From Kaiparowitsia implicata GSE-PSE-MK54-09C (GTDB lineage Bacteria > Cyanobacteriota > Cyanobacteriia > Elainellales > Elainellaceae), in contig JAHHHI010000103.1 in the NCBI GenBank assembly GCA_019359435.1, positions 1-64,000 on the forward strand: DNA of 64,000 nt, read 5' to 3'. Shown one piece after another: positions 44,354 through 52,753 of the stretch. A program made the position numbers and the translations under genes. The notes under the pieces were generated by a model. That model was not told where the DNA came from, did not search any database, and was given only the letters and a program-made list of their open reading frames with translations. The number at the start of each line of letters is the position of its first letter. Position 1 is the first letter of the stretch.

Positions 44354-44545
44354 CCGCACTCAGTCCAAGGCCGGCCAAGCCAATCCACCCTGGTCGGAGA
44401 CCTGAACGTGACGCTGTTCATCCATGCCTGGCTTTTGAAGGGAGGGGGCACCGGGCGACGGAGCGTCTGGAAGAACGGTAAGCAACCAATGCCCAATGTG
44501 TCCGTTAGCGCTGCAGCGGGGGCCAATTCTCGGAGGAGAATCCGC

Positions 44546-45316
44546 ATGAAGTCCCTATCAGTTCTTTCTTTTCTTACAGCAGCTCTTTTGTTGTCAGCTG
44601 CTCCGGTAGCGTTTGGCCAGACCGGCGCGACGGGAACGGCCGGAGGCACAGTAAGCGGCTCCGCTGGTGCAACCACCGGTACGGGCACAGCAGCTGGCGG
44701 AACCGGGGTGTCGGGCGAAGTTGATATGTCGCTCGATACGAATGCCGATGGCACCGTTGATGCCGCGGAACAGGCAGCCGGTGTAAGTGCAGGTGGCGAC
44801 GTCGATCCATCCCTCGACACCAATGGTGATGGCACCGTCGATGAAACAGAAGCTGCGGCCGGCGCGAATGCAGGCGGCAGTGCCGATGGGTCTCTCGACA
44901 CTAACGGCGATGGCGTCGTCTCGGATGAAGAGGTTGCCGCCGGCGCTGCTGCTTCTGGGAGCGCATTGTGTAGCAGTGTGGATCTGGCTGTCTCGAGCGA
45001 CGCCCAGGCAGCAGACGTTTCTGCTGCGACCAACGCCCACGTAATTCGCTTGTCGGATTGCGAAGACGGCGTTGCAGGCGCTTTCTCGCCCGAGGTGCTG
45101 GCGGCATTGACTGGTAACGAGGCTATCGGCCGGGTCCTGCAGCAGGAGACCGTGAGCGCAGGTGAGATCGTTGGGCTTAGCGTCGAGGAGCAGACTGTCC
45201 TCGTCTACGTTCGCGATGACGACGATGCCGAAACCGACGACGCCGACGCTGACGCTGACGCTGACGCTGACGCTGACGCTGACGACAGCGAAGAAAACAC
45301 ACCGGCCGCTCAGTAA
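44546..45316 (+). CDS. exported protein with three EF-hand-like calcium loops and an acidic tail
   Basis: A 256-residue protein. The start at 44546 follows GGAGGAGAATCCGC and opens a signal peptide (LSFLTAALLLSAAPVAFG). Three 12-residue loops of the form DTNxDGxVxxxE occur at residues 64-75, 91-102 and 118-129, ideal for calcium. A folded domain with two Cys follows (NAHVIRLSDCEDG). The C-terminus is a run of DA repeats and acidic residues. The loops sit in 27-residue repeats, like calcium-dependent exported or matrix proteins. A hairpin terminator follows. Confidence 0.82.
   Translation: MKSLSVLSFLTAALLLSAAPVAFGQTGATGTAGGTVSGSAGATTGTGTAAGGTGVSGEVDMSLDTNADGTVDAAEQAAGVSAGGDVDPSLDTNGDGTVDETEAAAGANAGGSADGSLDTNGDGVVSDEEVAAGAAASGSALCSSVDLAVSSDAQAADVSAATNAHVIRLSDCEDGVAGAFSPEVLAALTGNEAIGRVLQQETVSAGEIVGLSVEEQTVLVYVRDDDDAETDDADADADADADADADDSEENTPAAQ
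45238..45290 (+). repeat. 6-bp tandem repeat encoding an Asp-Ala tail
   Basis: GACGCT is repeated about eight times near the 3' end of the EF-hand-loop gene, giving alternating Asp and Ala. The repeats are almost pure, so slippage could change the tail length in steps of two residues without breaking the frame. Confidence 0.8.
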
Positions 45317-45348
45317 ACTGCCATCCCCAAAAAACGACCGCAGATCGA

Positions 45349-45372
45349 AGCCCCGGCGGCAGCGCCGGGGCT
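45349..45372 (+). terminator. hairpin terminator after the EF-hand-loop gene
   Basis: AGCCCCGGCG and CGCCGGGGCT form a perfect 10-bp stem around GCAG, 32 bases after the stop codon. The downstream T content is modest (TCTGATCTTA). Confidence 0.7.
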
Positions 45373-45635
45373 TCTGATCTTACGAGAAACCGGTGGGCGT
45401 CTTAACACCGACAGGTGAGCGGTACGGCGGCGAAACAGAGTTCGGGGACGTCGGAAGCACTCACTCTTACGACCGAACGTCGTTGCCCCGGGGATGAAAA
45501 CTGGCTCGGCAAGGCCTTGGACGACATAATTAGCCCGATCAGGGCGATCATCGTCACCCGTCAAAAATCAGGGATCTTCAACCTCAAAACAGCCGCGCTT
45601 ATTTGGAAAGCGCCAACGCCTCGCCTAGTTTTGGA
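45373..45635. other. gene-free stretch before the duplicated block
   Basis: No gene. An in-frame extension of the 45661 gene reaches back to 45415, but only its last 13 codons resemble copy 1, so most of it is probably not translated. Confidence 0.4.
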
Positions 45636-45660
45636 AATAGTCTGCTGCGCATCCCTGGCG

Positions 45661-45933
45661 ATGATTGTTGACGCCTACGCAGAGATATTGGCACATATCG
45701 ACATGACTTCAGACGAGGCCGATCAGCACATAATCCAATCTCGACGCTTCCTTGCGGACTGGATAGCCGTGGGGGCGGGAAGCGAGATCGAGGAGGTACT
45801 GCAAATGGTCAGCCAAGAGATACTGATCCTCGAAGCGCTGGCCGAGGAGCATCCCGGTAAGGTAGGCAAGATCATCGCCCTGGCCACGGAATGGATCCAG
45901 TTCCAAGATGGATTGAAAAAGCAACTTAATTGA
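45661..45933 (+). CDS. small conserved hypothetical protein, duplicated (copy 2)
   Basis: A 90-residue protein nearly identical to the product of 4202. Changes relative to copy 1 are few (GKEILILE becomes SQEILILE, QFQEG becomes QFQDG) and mostly conservative, suggesting both are under selection or recently exchanged sequence. There is no signal peptide or membrane helix. The start is uncertain, as in copy 1. The companion gene follows after 89 bases. Confidence 0.6.
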   Translation: MIVDAYAEILAHIDMTSDEADQHIIQSRRFLADWIAVGAGSEIEEVLQMVSQEILILEALAEEHPGKVGKIIALATEWIQFQDGLKKQLN

Positions 45934-46022
45934 GATCTCCTCGGATCGGCGAACCTTTACCTACATAGCGCGTTCCCATTTATGGGATGCATGATTTGCA
46001 TATGAAGGCCGTACGGATCAGC

Positions 46023-46250
46023 ATGGAAAGCAGCCAAGCAATCGAGATCATTAATCGGGAGCGCCGGATAATCGAGGAGTGGGTCAATCAGGATGGGCTT
46101 CCAGATACACCGGGCCTGATCAAAGATCGAGAGATCACCCGATGCTTGCGAGCCCTACGGGAGGCAGCTCGCTACGCCCCCCTCCACGAGGCTAGGATGG
46201 TTGAAAAGATCGTCGAACTGGCTGAGACAAGGTTGAACTCCGCCCGGTAG
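46023..46250 (+). CDS. small conserved hypothetical protein, duplicated (copy 2)
   Basis: A 75-residue protein starting MESSQAIEIINRERRIIEE, nearly identical to the product of 4572. Here an upstream ATG (46023 minus 36 bases) is in frame, but the equivalent frame is shifted in copy 1, so the conserved ATG is taken as the start. Charged and helical; family not recognised. Confidence 0.6.
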   Translation: MESSQAIEIINRERRIIEEWVNQDGLPDTPGLIKDREITRCLRALREAARYAPLHEARMVEKIVELAETRLNSAR

Positions 46251-46370
46251 ACCCGCTCTTGCATCCGCCCGTCGGCAGCAGGAAGATGATTTATTATCAT
46301 TACTTCAATGAGTTAGCGACGTCCTTTAATAGAGTGGAGTCGGTGGCGACACTGAGGGAATCGAAGGATA

Positions 46371-46589
46371 TTTGCTGCCCTTGATGTGTCGCAGGGCGCC
46401 GGTCAGGCCGCGATAGCGGCAACGCAACGCCCACCACGCTCGAGCCGCCCACGGCTGTGTGATCCTTGCGTAGGTAAGCCGTATCGCAAGTAGGCCCTAT
46501 AGTTGCTCAAGCCAGGAGATTAACGAGCTGGCGACGAGTGGAACGTCTGGCGCTTCCTACCCGTTCTGCCTCCGGCAATGGAGGACGTG
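46371..46589. promoter_or_regulatory. intergenic region upstream of the first Ku gene
   Basis: No gene. Dyads are present: AGCCG-CCCA-CGGCT at about 46443-46456, and CTTGCG paired with CGCAAG at 46465-46490 around a 14-base centre. The second could be an operator for the Ku gene. No protein is known to me that would bind it. Confidence 0.35.
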
Positions 46590-47447
46590 ATGGCCGCACG
46601 AGCAGTATGGACGGGTGTGATCAAGATCGCTGAGATCGTCTGTCCGGTGAAGATGTACACCGCCGCCACCACGTCTGAGCGCATTTCCCTCAACATGGTC
46701 AACCGCAAGACCGGCCATCGGTTGCGGCGCGTCTATGTAGACAACAAAACGGATAAGCCGGTTGAATCCGAGGACCAGGTGAAAGGCTACGAGACCCACG
46801 AGGGATCGTATGTCGTTCTGGAGCCCGACGAAATTGCCGCGGCCATACCCGAAAGCGACAAGAGCCTGACCGTCGACGCGTGCATTGCTTGCAGCCGCAT
46901 CGAGCCGACCTATTTCGATAAGCCCTATTATCTCTTGCCGGCTTCGGAGGCCACGGAAGAGAGCTTCGTGCTCATCCGTGAGGCCCTGCGCCACAAGAAA
47001 GCTGCGGCCATCGCCCACACCGTGTTATTCCGCCGTCTACGCCCGGTCCTAATCCGAGCACACCGCAAGGGTCTGATCGCCACCACCCTCAATTTCGATT
47101 ACGAGGTGCGCTCCGCCAAGGACGCCTTTGCCGACATCAAGAAGCACAAAATCGAGCCGGAGATGCTGGAGCTCGCCCAGCACATCCTCAAGACCAAGGC
47201 GGGTGAATTCGAGCCCGACAAATTCGACGATCGGTACGAGGAGGCTCTTGCCGAGCTCGTCAAGGCCAAGATCGAGGGTCGCAAGGTGGTTCCTTTGCGC
47301 CGCCCCGAGCCCACCAAGGCCAATGACCTGCTTGAGGCATTGCGGCTCAGCGCGGGTGGTTCCAAAAGCGAAGGCAACAAAACATCGGCGAAGAAGGGCA
47401 GGGCCACTGCCGCCAAACCGGCGGCTGAACGCCGAAAGGCGAGCTAA
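46590..47447 (+). CDS. ku: Ku protein (first of two)
   Basis: A 285-residue bacterial Ku beginning MAARAVWTGVIKIAEIVCPV. It has the core beta-barrel and bridge regions (LNMVNRKTGHRLRRVYVD, VDACIACSRIEPTYFDKPYY, ATTLNFDYEVRSA) and a lysine-rich C-terminal tail (SAKKGRATAAKP) expected to bind DNA. Ku dimers thread onto DNA ends and recruit a LigD-type ligase in non-homologous end joining; a stand-alone ligase is encoded at 7045. Start at 46590 is chosen because GGAGG lies just before it. Its stop overlaps that of the second, convergent Ku gene by four bases. Confidence 0.93.
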   Translation: MAARAVWTGVIKIAEIVCPVKMYTAATTSERISLNMVNRKTGHRLRRVYVDNKTDKPVESEDQVKGYETHEGSYVVLEPDEIAAAIPESDKSLTVDACIACSRIEPTYFDKPYYLLPASEATEESFVLIREALRHKKAAAIAHTVLFRRLRPVLIRAHRKGLIATTLNFDYEVRSAKDAFADIKKHKIEPEMLELAQHILKTKAGEFEPDKFDDRYEEALAELVKAKIEGRKVVPLRRPEPTKANDLLEALRLSAGGSKSEGNKTSAKKGRATAAKPAAERRKAS

Positions 47448-48262
47448 CGCCGGGCTTTCTTGTCGGCGGACTTGCCTTCAAGGCTCTTCTTAAGCGCGGC
47501 CATCAGGTCAATCACGTTGCTCTGGGGTTCGACTGGTTCTGCCTCTTCGCTCTTGGATTTGGTCTTCCGCTTGGAGGTTTGCTTGGACTTAATGATCTCG
47601 AGCAAGCGGTCCTGCACCGGATCCTTGACCATGGACTCAGACCATGACGTGGTGCGATCCTCGATAATCTCCTCGACCATGGACAGCATCTTGGCATCCG
47701 GCTTTCCCGCCGTAACGCTCTTAAAATACTCATCCTCGTCGCGAACCTCGTCGCCGTACCGAAGGGTCCACAGGATGATGCCATTGTCCCAGGGCTGCAA
47801 CATCACCGCCCGTTCACGCCCGCCCATGACCAGCCGTGAGATGCCGACGACCTCGCTATCTGTCATGGCTTGCCTGATTACCGTGAAAGCCTCTTCGCCC
47901 ACCTCGTCGGCGGGCACGACAAAATAGGGGCTGTCGAGATAGACCCACTCGATCGTATCGGCCTCGACGAACTCATCAATGTCGATGGTCCGGGCGCTTT
48001 CGAGCTGCACGGCGTCGAGATCTTCCTCTTCGAGGATGACATAGTCGTCCTCACCCTTCTGATACGCCTTGGTCTGGTCGTCGTCGTCGACGGCCTTGCC
48101 CGATACAGCATCGACATACTGGGTATGGATGCGTTCACCGGTCTTGCGGTTGAGCGTATGGAAGCGAACCTTCTCGCTCTGGGTGGTGACCGGCGACAGC
48201 GTCACGGCACAGGTCACCAGCGACAGTTTGAGGTAGCCTTTCCAATATGGTCGAACAGCCAT
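47444..48262 (-). CDS. ku: Ku protein (second of two)
   Basis: A 272-residue Ku paralogue beginning MAVRPYWKGYLKLSLVTCAV, with FHTLNRKTGERIHTQYVD, EWVYLDSPYFVVPADE and a lysine-rich C-terminus ending KSADKKARR. It differs strongly from the neighbouring Ku in the middle region, so the pair may form heterodimers, as proposed for several Hyphomicrobiales that carry several ku genes. The start at 48262 follows CAGGAGGCGCGA. The two genes converge with overlapping stops, so antisense effects are possible. Confidence 0.93.
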   Translation of the reverse strand: MAVRPYWKGYLKLSLVTCAVTLSPVTTQSEKVRFHTLNRKTGERIHTQYVDAVSGKAVDDDDQTKAYQKGEDDYVILEEEDLDAVQLESARTIDIDEFVEADTIEWVYLDSPYFVVPADEVGEEAFTVIRQAMTDSEVVGISRLVMGGRERAVMLQPWDNGIILWTLRYGDEVRDEDEYFKSVTAGKPDAKMLSMVEEIIEDRTTSWSESMVKDPVQDRLLEIIKSKQTSKRKTKSKSEEAEPVEPQSNVIDLMAALKKSLEGKSADKKARR

Positions 48263-48515
48263 TCGCGCCTCCTGCACAGGTGACAGGAACGCCAGATTGA
48301 CCGCTCCGTTCCCCGTCAGCAACGCCTCTGGTGCAGCATTGGCAGCTGTCTTGGAATACCCATCGTGGGTGAGGATGTCCGTGGGCAGCTTGACTAAGCC
48401 GTCGCATCCAAAAAAACTTGAAGCCGAAGCAGTGTGAGATCAGCCGATCAAGGCCGCTCCAATGCAGTCTTGGCAGCCGACCGTGAACCATTTGACCGCT
48501 GTTCTGTTTTGGGAG

Positions 48516-49433
48516 ATGGCCCGATCGGAACCCCCTACAATCGAAGAGCGCCGCGCCAGGAGGGCGGCCAGGCGGATCAAGCAGCGTGAGATCACGGTTT
48601 TGCGTGCCAGCAAGATGCACAAAGCCCGTCTGGCAGCGGAAGCCAGCGGTAATCTGCCGCCGACCTCGGCACCACCGTCCCTCAACATCGGTTGTTCGGG
48701 TTGGTTCTATTGGCACCTGCGCGGCAGCTTCTACCCCACGCAAATGCCGACCAAGGAGTGGTTCGCCCACTATGCCGACCATTTTCGCACTGTGGAGTTG
48801 AACGCGCCCTTTTATGCCTGGCCAACGCTCGCAACGGTAGAAGCTTGGCGCAAACAGGCCGAAGGCCGGGACATGGTCTATACCGTCAAGGCGTCGGAGC
48901 TGATCACCCATATCAAGAAGTTCGAAGGAACCGGGACCCTGGTGCGGGATTTCGGCTATATCGCTGACCTGTTGGGGCCGCTCATGGGATGCTTTCTGTT
49001 CCAGTTGCCCCCCAGTTATCATTACTCACCGGCGCGGCTTTACGAAATACTGGACCAACTCGATCCCGCCCGCCGCAATGTGATCGAATTTCGCCATAAG
49101 AGCTGGTGGAATGTTGCGGTTTACGAGGCATTCGAGAAGGCCGGCGCGATCTTTTGTTCGTGCAGTGCGCCACGCTTACCAGACGAGTTGGTAAAAACGT
49201 CCGATGATATCTATATCCGCTTTCACGGCGTCGAACGTTGGTATCGCCACGATTACAGCCGTGAGGAACTGACGGCATGGGCCGGACGCATCCGCACCGC
49301 GCAGGCCAAGCGGGTTTGGATCTACTTCAACAATGACTTCGACGGCCATGCGATCAAGAATGCGGCAATGCTCGGCGAAATCCTCTCGGAGTTGGATAAG
49401 GCAGGTTCGGATCACCCGCTGTCGGGAGGGTAG
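48516..49433 (+). CDS. DUF72 domain-containing protein (YecE-like)
   Basis: A 305-residue protein with a basic, Arg-rich N-terminal helix (EERRARRAARRIKQREITVL) and a DUF72 TIM-barrel-like domain from about residue 55 (IGCSGWFYWHLRGSFYP, FRTVELNAPFY, YTVKASELITHIKKF, VIEFRHKSWW). Function of DUF72 is unknown; the basic extension could contact nucleic acid and is an addition to the usual length. The start at 48516 follows GGGAG. It is divergent from the second Ku gene. Confidence 0.88.
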   Translation: MARSEPPTIEERRARRAARRIKQREITVLRASKMHKARLAAEASGNLPPTSAPPSLNIGCSGWFYWHLRGSFYPTQMPTKEWFAHYADHFRTVELNAPFYAWPTLATVEAWRKQAEGRDMVYTVKASELITHIKKFEGTGTLVRDFGYIADLLGPLMGCFLFQLPPSYHYSPARLYEILDQLDPARRNVIEFRHKSWWNVAVYEAFEKAGAIFCSCSAPRLPDELVKTSDDIYIRFHGVERWYRHDYSREELTAWAGRIRTAQAKRVWIYFNNDFDGHAIKNAAMLGEILSELDKAGSDHPLSGG

Positions 49434-49694
49434 GTGGCGTTTCGGCGCGACCCCAGCGAACAACCACTTGTCTCTCATTGGGGTCGCCCCAAACAACGTG
49501 CAGAACCAACTGTAGAGTGGTTGTCGCGAGCGCGGCCCCGCGCGTCCATTAGACATTTCCTCCTGATATTGGGCTACCCGGACCGGGCCCGCTGGCATTT
49601 AAGCTGATAGGTCGGGGCAAGCGCCGGCGAAGAACCGGGCAGAGCGTCTCTTGGTGTGCCAGTCTGTCCGTGGCGTGACGGTGCGGGGCAGCAT

Positions 49695-50063
49695 TCAGGT
49701 CAGCACCTCGACGGTCACCGAGGCTGTGCCGGGGCCGATCATGTCGATGGCTTCCGCCGCCTTCTTTGACAGGTCAATGATGCGGCTGCCCACAAAAGGA
49801 CCGCGGTCGTTGATGCGGACAATCACGGCCTTGCCGTTGTTGCTGTTGGTCACTTTGACTTCCGTTCCGAAGGCGAGGGATTTATGGGCAGCTGTGAGGT
49901 CGTGCATATCGTAGCGTTCGCCATTCGCGGTGGTGCGCCCATGAAAGCCCGGCCCATACCACGAGGCCACTCCGGTTAACGTCTGTGCCGCGGAGGCCAC
50001 ATGTACTGATAAGGGTAGAGCCAGTGCGAGCGTGAGTAGGGCGGCGCGGTAAAATTGCGGCAT
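49695..50063 (-). CDS. RlpA-like septal/cell-wall protein (double-psi beta-barrel)
   Basis: A 122-residue exported protein. After a signal peptide ([18 protein letters not shown]) the DPBB domain shows [30 protein letters not shown] and VRINDRGPF, the conserved elements of RlpA family lytic transglycosylases. No SPOR domain is present, so it is a short version. It would act on peptidoglycan in the periplasm. The start at 50063 is selected from two in-frame ATGs because AAGG precedes it. It stands alone. Confidence 0.9.
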   Translation of the reverse strand: MPQFYRAALLTLALALPLSVHVASAAQTLTGVASWYGPGFHGRTTANGERYDMHDLTAAHKSLAFGTEVKVTNSNNGKAVIVRINDRGPFVGSRIIDLSKKAAEAIDMIGPGTASVTVEVLT

Positions 50064-50520
50064 TGGGGAACCTTTTTCCATTCAGGGCGTTTGTGCTTGC
50101 CCTTTTGCTGAATGGATGTGGCCACTAGAGGTTCTGCATCAGGCGAGAGCATGGCTATTTCCTCACCGTCCCCCCACTGTCGTCACAGCTTTGTGGCGCG
50201 GGCGCTCCACTATGTCCGGTCCTGGATTGTCAACCGATCTGATGCTGCTTGTCCGCGCAGTCAGTCATGCGCCGTTACGTGTTGCTTGCCGATCTGCAGG
50301 GTTTGCCGATCATGGTCGCGCCGCGCAGGCGCAGCCCGGGTCTCTCGGAGCCTAGTTTCGAGCACCATTTGAAGCTACGAGCATGGGCAGGCGTTTAAAA
50401 TTGCAAGTGATCCGAGGATGTTTGCAGCGAAAGCTTAAAATTGTCGGCTTCCCCATCAGCGACGGTTGAGACCTGTCGGTGCAGGGTGGCATGCTTCCAA
50501 TCTCGACGAGGGGCGTTCGC
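50064..50520. other. gene-free stretch
   Basis: Promoter region of the RlpA-like gene and leader of the 50521 gene. Short frames on both strands show no domain. Nothing else seen. Confidence 0.4.
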
Positions 50521-51081
50521 ATGATCAAGACTTGGTTTGGCTGGCTGGCTGGCATAGACGATGAGAAGGTCGACCGACGCAAGGACGTGAAGCCCGCGGC
50601 CTTTGAGGTGGGGAAGAAGGACCTTGATCCGCTGACCGGCGCGCTGCGCTGGGACCGGTTCATGACCATGCTCAATGTGGAGCAAGTGCAGGCCCCCGGC
50701 GTGCTATTACTCATTGACCTCAGCAGTCGTACTCCAGTCGAAGGGGCGGTGAGCGAGCGAGTCGAAAATCTGCCTTGGCTGGCGCAGTCCATTCGCCAGG
50801 CTATTCGCTCCGATGATCTTCTGGCCCATGTCGCCGACTATCGGTTTGCTGTCTTACTGCGCGGCGCGTCGCAGCATTTGGGGGAGGTGATCAGCAGCCG
50901 CATTCTTGAATCGGTGGACAAGACCATCCTCATGAATGCGAAGGACAATGCTGAGTTTGAAATGAGCATTGGCGGTGTTCGTTTCGACAGCGGGGTTGGC
51001 GGCGATGTCGTGGCCTGGGCCACGGCCAATCTCGATCGGGCCCGGCTATCGGGAAAGGGAAAGGCGGCGATCATCGAATAG
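50521..51081 (+). CDS. degenerate GGDEF-like domain protein
   Basis: A 186-residue protein. The beginning of a GGDEF domain is recognisable in KKDLDPLTGALRWDRF (residues 32-47), and the strand before the active site survives as LLAHVADYRF. The GGDEF signature itself is replaced by ADYRF (105-109), so it cannot make cyclic di-GMP. Later elements (EFEMSIGGVRF, LSGKGKAAI) fit the end of the domain. Such degenerate domains act as binding modules. The start at 50521 is one of several in-frame ATGs; no strong ribosome binding site is seen. Confidence 0.68.
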   Translation: MIKTWFGWLAGIDDEKVDRRKDVKPAAFEVGKKDLDPLTGALRWDRFMTMLNVEQVQAPGVLLLIDLSSRTPVEGAVSERVENLPWLAQSIRQAIRSDDLLAHVADYRFAVLLRGASQHLGEVISSRILESVDKTILMNAKDNAEFEMSIGGVRFDSGVGGDVVAWATANLDRARLSGKGKAAIIE

Positions 51082-51375
51082 GGCAGGGGCGGTGCTCCCA
51101 CTCATTTCAACTGAGCATCGGCGACGGATGGCGCCCATGGCGGTCAGGTTGCCACTGACAGGCTTTTCCGCCGCTCCCAAGTCCGAGCACTCAAGCTGGA
51201 AAACGCTACAGTGCGCAGCAGTCCAAAGATCGCCGCGATCCACATCGCCAGCGCCCTCAGACGGTGTAATGCAGATTTTCAGTGTTGCCGCTGACAAGGC
51301 CGATCGCGATCACACCGCGAAGGACGCTAGCGTCTGAGGTTCGAGCGGAAAGGCATACCCCAGCCTGCGGGCTAC
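51082..51375. other. short gene-free stretch
   Basis: No gene recognised between the degenerate GGDEF gene and the lipoprotein-like exosortase substrate. Frames on both strands lack motifs. Confidence 0.4.
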
Positions 51376-51630
51376 TCACTTCTGAAGGCGGTCCCGACGC
51401 TCTTTGCGGGACATGATCCAGACAACCCCTCCGACCAAAACCATGAGGGGCAAACCCACCCCCGCCACCGGCCCGGGTGCGCCTAGCACTTTATTGCCGC
51501 CAGCCTCGCTTGAGGCAACGCTAGTTGTGAGACCCTTATCAGCCGAAGTGTCAGGCATGACTGGGGAGCAGGCAGTCAGGATCAAAACCCAACCTAAGGA
51601 CAAGCCTTTATGTATTTTCATGGCAAACAT
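51376..51630 (-). CDS. tiny lipoprotein-type candidate exosortase substrate
   Basis: An 84-residue protein. The N-terminus ends in a lipobox (LGWVLILTAC, Cys21). About 27 polar residues follow. The C-terminus is GAPGPVAGVGLPLMVLVGGV, continuing as VWIMSRKERRDRLQK: a short motif, one membrane helix and a basic tail, the tripartite layout of exosortase sorting signals. The same signal is found in the protein at 52754, directly beside an exosortase gene. If both signals are used, the mature product would be a lipid-anchored peptide of about 30 residues. The start at 51630 follows GGAG at nine bases; 51621 is an alternative. Confidence 0.7.
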   Translation of the reverse strand: MFAMKIHKGLSLGWVLILTACSPVMPDTSADKGLTTSVASSEAGGNKVLGAPGPVAGVGLPLMVLVGGVVWIMSRKERRDRLQK

Positions 51631-51859
51631 CTGAGTGTGCTCCAATCGGCGCCCCAGGAAATTCTGAGCCTTAGAAGCTACTTGGTCCATACATCAGTCG
51701 GTTTATTGAGGACTACTATATTGCGGGTGCTGCTGACCACTCGCGCCTTGCGGCGCTTGCCCCTGCCAATAGAGGAACGCCTCATTTGAGGCTTGCATGG
51801 TGGCCCCGTGTCGCTTCCTGGGTACAAGAGAGGGCGGGCTGGCAGCTATTACACTGCTG

Positions 51860-51990
51860 GCAGTCATCCTCGGACCAACCGAACCTTCTCGGCCGCTGAC
51901 CAGCGCCGGCGGCGCTGCACGGAGGCGATGGCTTCCGTCGGAACGGCTCATCGGGACTCTTGGACATAGTCGTACTCATAGGCGCATGCC
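51860..51990 (-). mobile_element. second IS3-type OrfA remnant
   Basis: The minus strand reads AIASVQRRRRWSAAEKVRLVRG, shortened here at a stop codon, the same N-terminal segment as in the remnant at 41.1 kb. The DNA GACCAGCGCCGGCGGCGCTG is common to both. Only this N-terminal piece is left. Confidence 0.6.
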
Positions 51991-52324
51991 TATCCCGTAT
52001 CGGCTATGCCGCCTGACCGGTCATGTCTGGACGGCTCCCCGCGGGGCGAGAGTGCTTTTTGACGTTTCGGCCCGCTAGTCGGGTGCAGTCATGTCTCCGG
52101 CCTTCCGACCCATGGTCGTTGGCCCTAATGAAGTGCGCGGAAAGGGTCCCTTATCAAAACGACTCACGAAGTGCGAGACCGAATACGGAGTGTCCCTCTA
52201 CCCGGGCCAAACAGGTTCGCCATGACGTCATCATCACCTCACCCGTTCGTAGACCTGCCTGACGCCTTTGAATTGCCGAAGGTCGAGTCCTGAAAGTCGT
52301 TCTCTTTTTGAGGATGGCCCACGC
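51991..52324. other. gene-free stretch between transposase remnants
   Basis: Nothing recognisable. It lies between an IS3-type and an IS110-type fragment and is probably IS-derived or decayed DNA. Confidence 0.4.
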
Positions 52325-52519
52325 TCCGTGCCTTAGCATCGCGAGCTCTTGAGCCCAATAATGTGCTGTTGAACAGGCTTCCGCACCGATCAAACACGGC
52401 GATAGGCGAGAGAAGATCGACAGAATCTCAATGCGCCGCAGCCGCTTGCGGAGCACCGCTTTCCCATCTCGATCAATCCCGTGAACTGGGAAGACCTGCT
52501 TTACGATGTCTAGGCCTAT
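52325..52519 (-). mobile_element. IS110-family transposase, N-terminal remnant
   Basis: The minus strand reads IGLDIVKQVFPVHGIDRDGK, then LRKRLRRIEILSIFSRL and GAEACSTAHYWAQELAMLRHG. This is the N-terminal DEDD catalytic half of IS110-type recombinases, with the first Asp in GLDI and the Glu in GAEAC. The frame breaks after LRHG, so only about 65 codons survive. No start codon is visible. Confidence 0.8.
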
Positions 52520-52753
52520 ACAACTGGTTCCATGTCGTGGCTCCCGCTGAAAGTGTTGGCGGCGGCGACCAGCTTACTCCTGTCATTAGCCGGTGGTAGC
52601 GGGGCCGTCCACTCCATGGGTGCACATGTCTTTTGGGCGCTAATCCTGAGCCCAGTGTTAGCTTGTAGACTGAACGGCTTATTGTTTGATCGGAAGGTGA
52701 GGCGCACATTGCGTCCGAGCCGAGGTTGGCATGGAACCGGATGGAGGTGGTGA
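52520..52753. other. leader region of the exosortase operon
   Basis: No gene with support. The region lies between the IS110 remnant and the first gene of the exosortase operon and presumably contains its promoter; TTAGCTTGTAGACTGAACGG at about 52658-52677 is the AT-richest part. Confidence 0.4.

Larger units (their letters stand above)
45636..46370 (+). repeat. segmental duplication, copy 2 (copy 1 at 4176-4930)
   Basis: Same gene order and orientation as 4176-4930, about 41 kb away. Both small genes are intact. At 46340-46360 the GGTGGCGACACTGAGG start region of the third gene is still visible, but the rest of that gene is missing. Confidence 0.85.

Noticed and set aside
45415-45660. Longer start for the duplicated gene at 45661
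   Set aside because: Only the last 13 codons of the extension resemble copy 1; the rest is unrelated to it.
49447-49487. GCGACCCC/GGGGTCGC inverted repeat after the DUF72 gene
   Set aside because: The loop is 25 bases and no T run follows; too weak to call a terminator.
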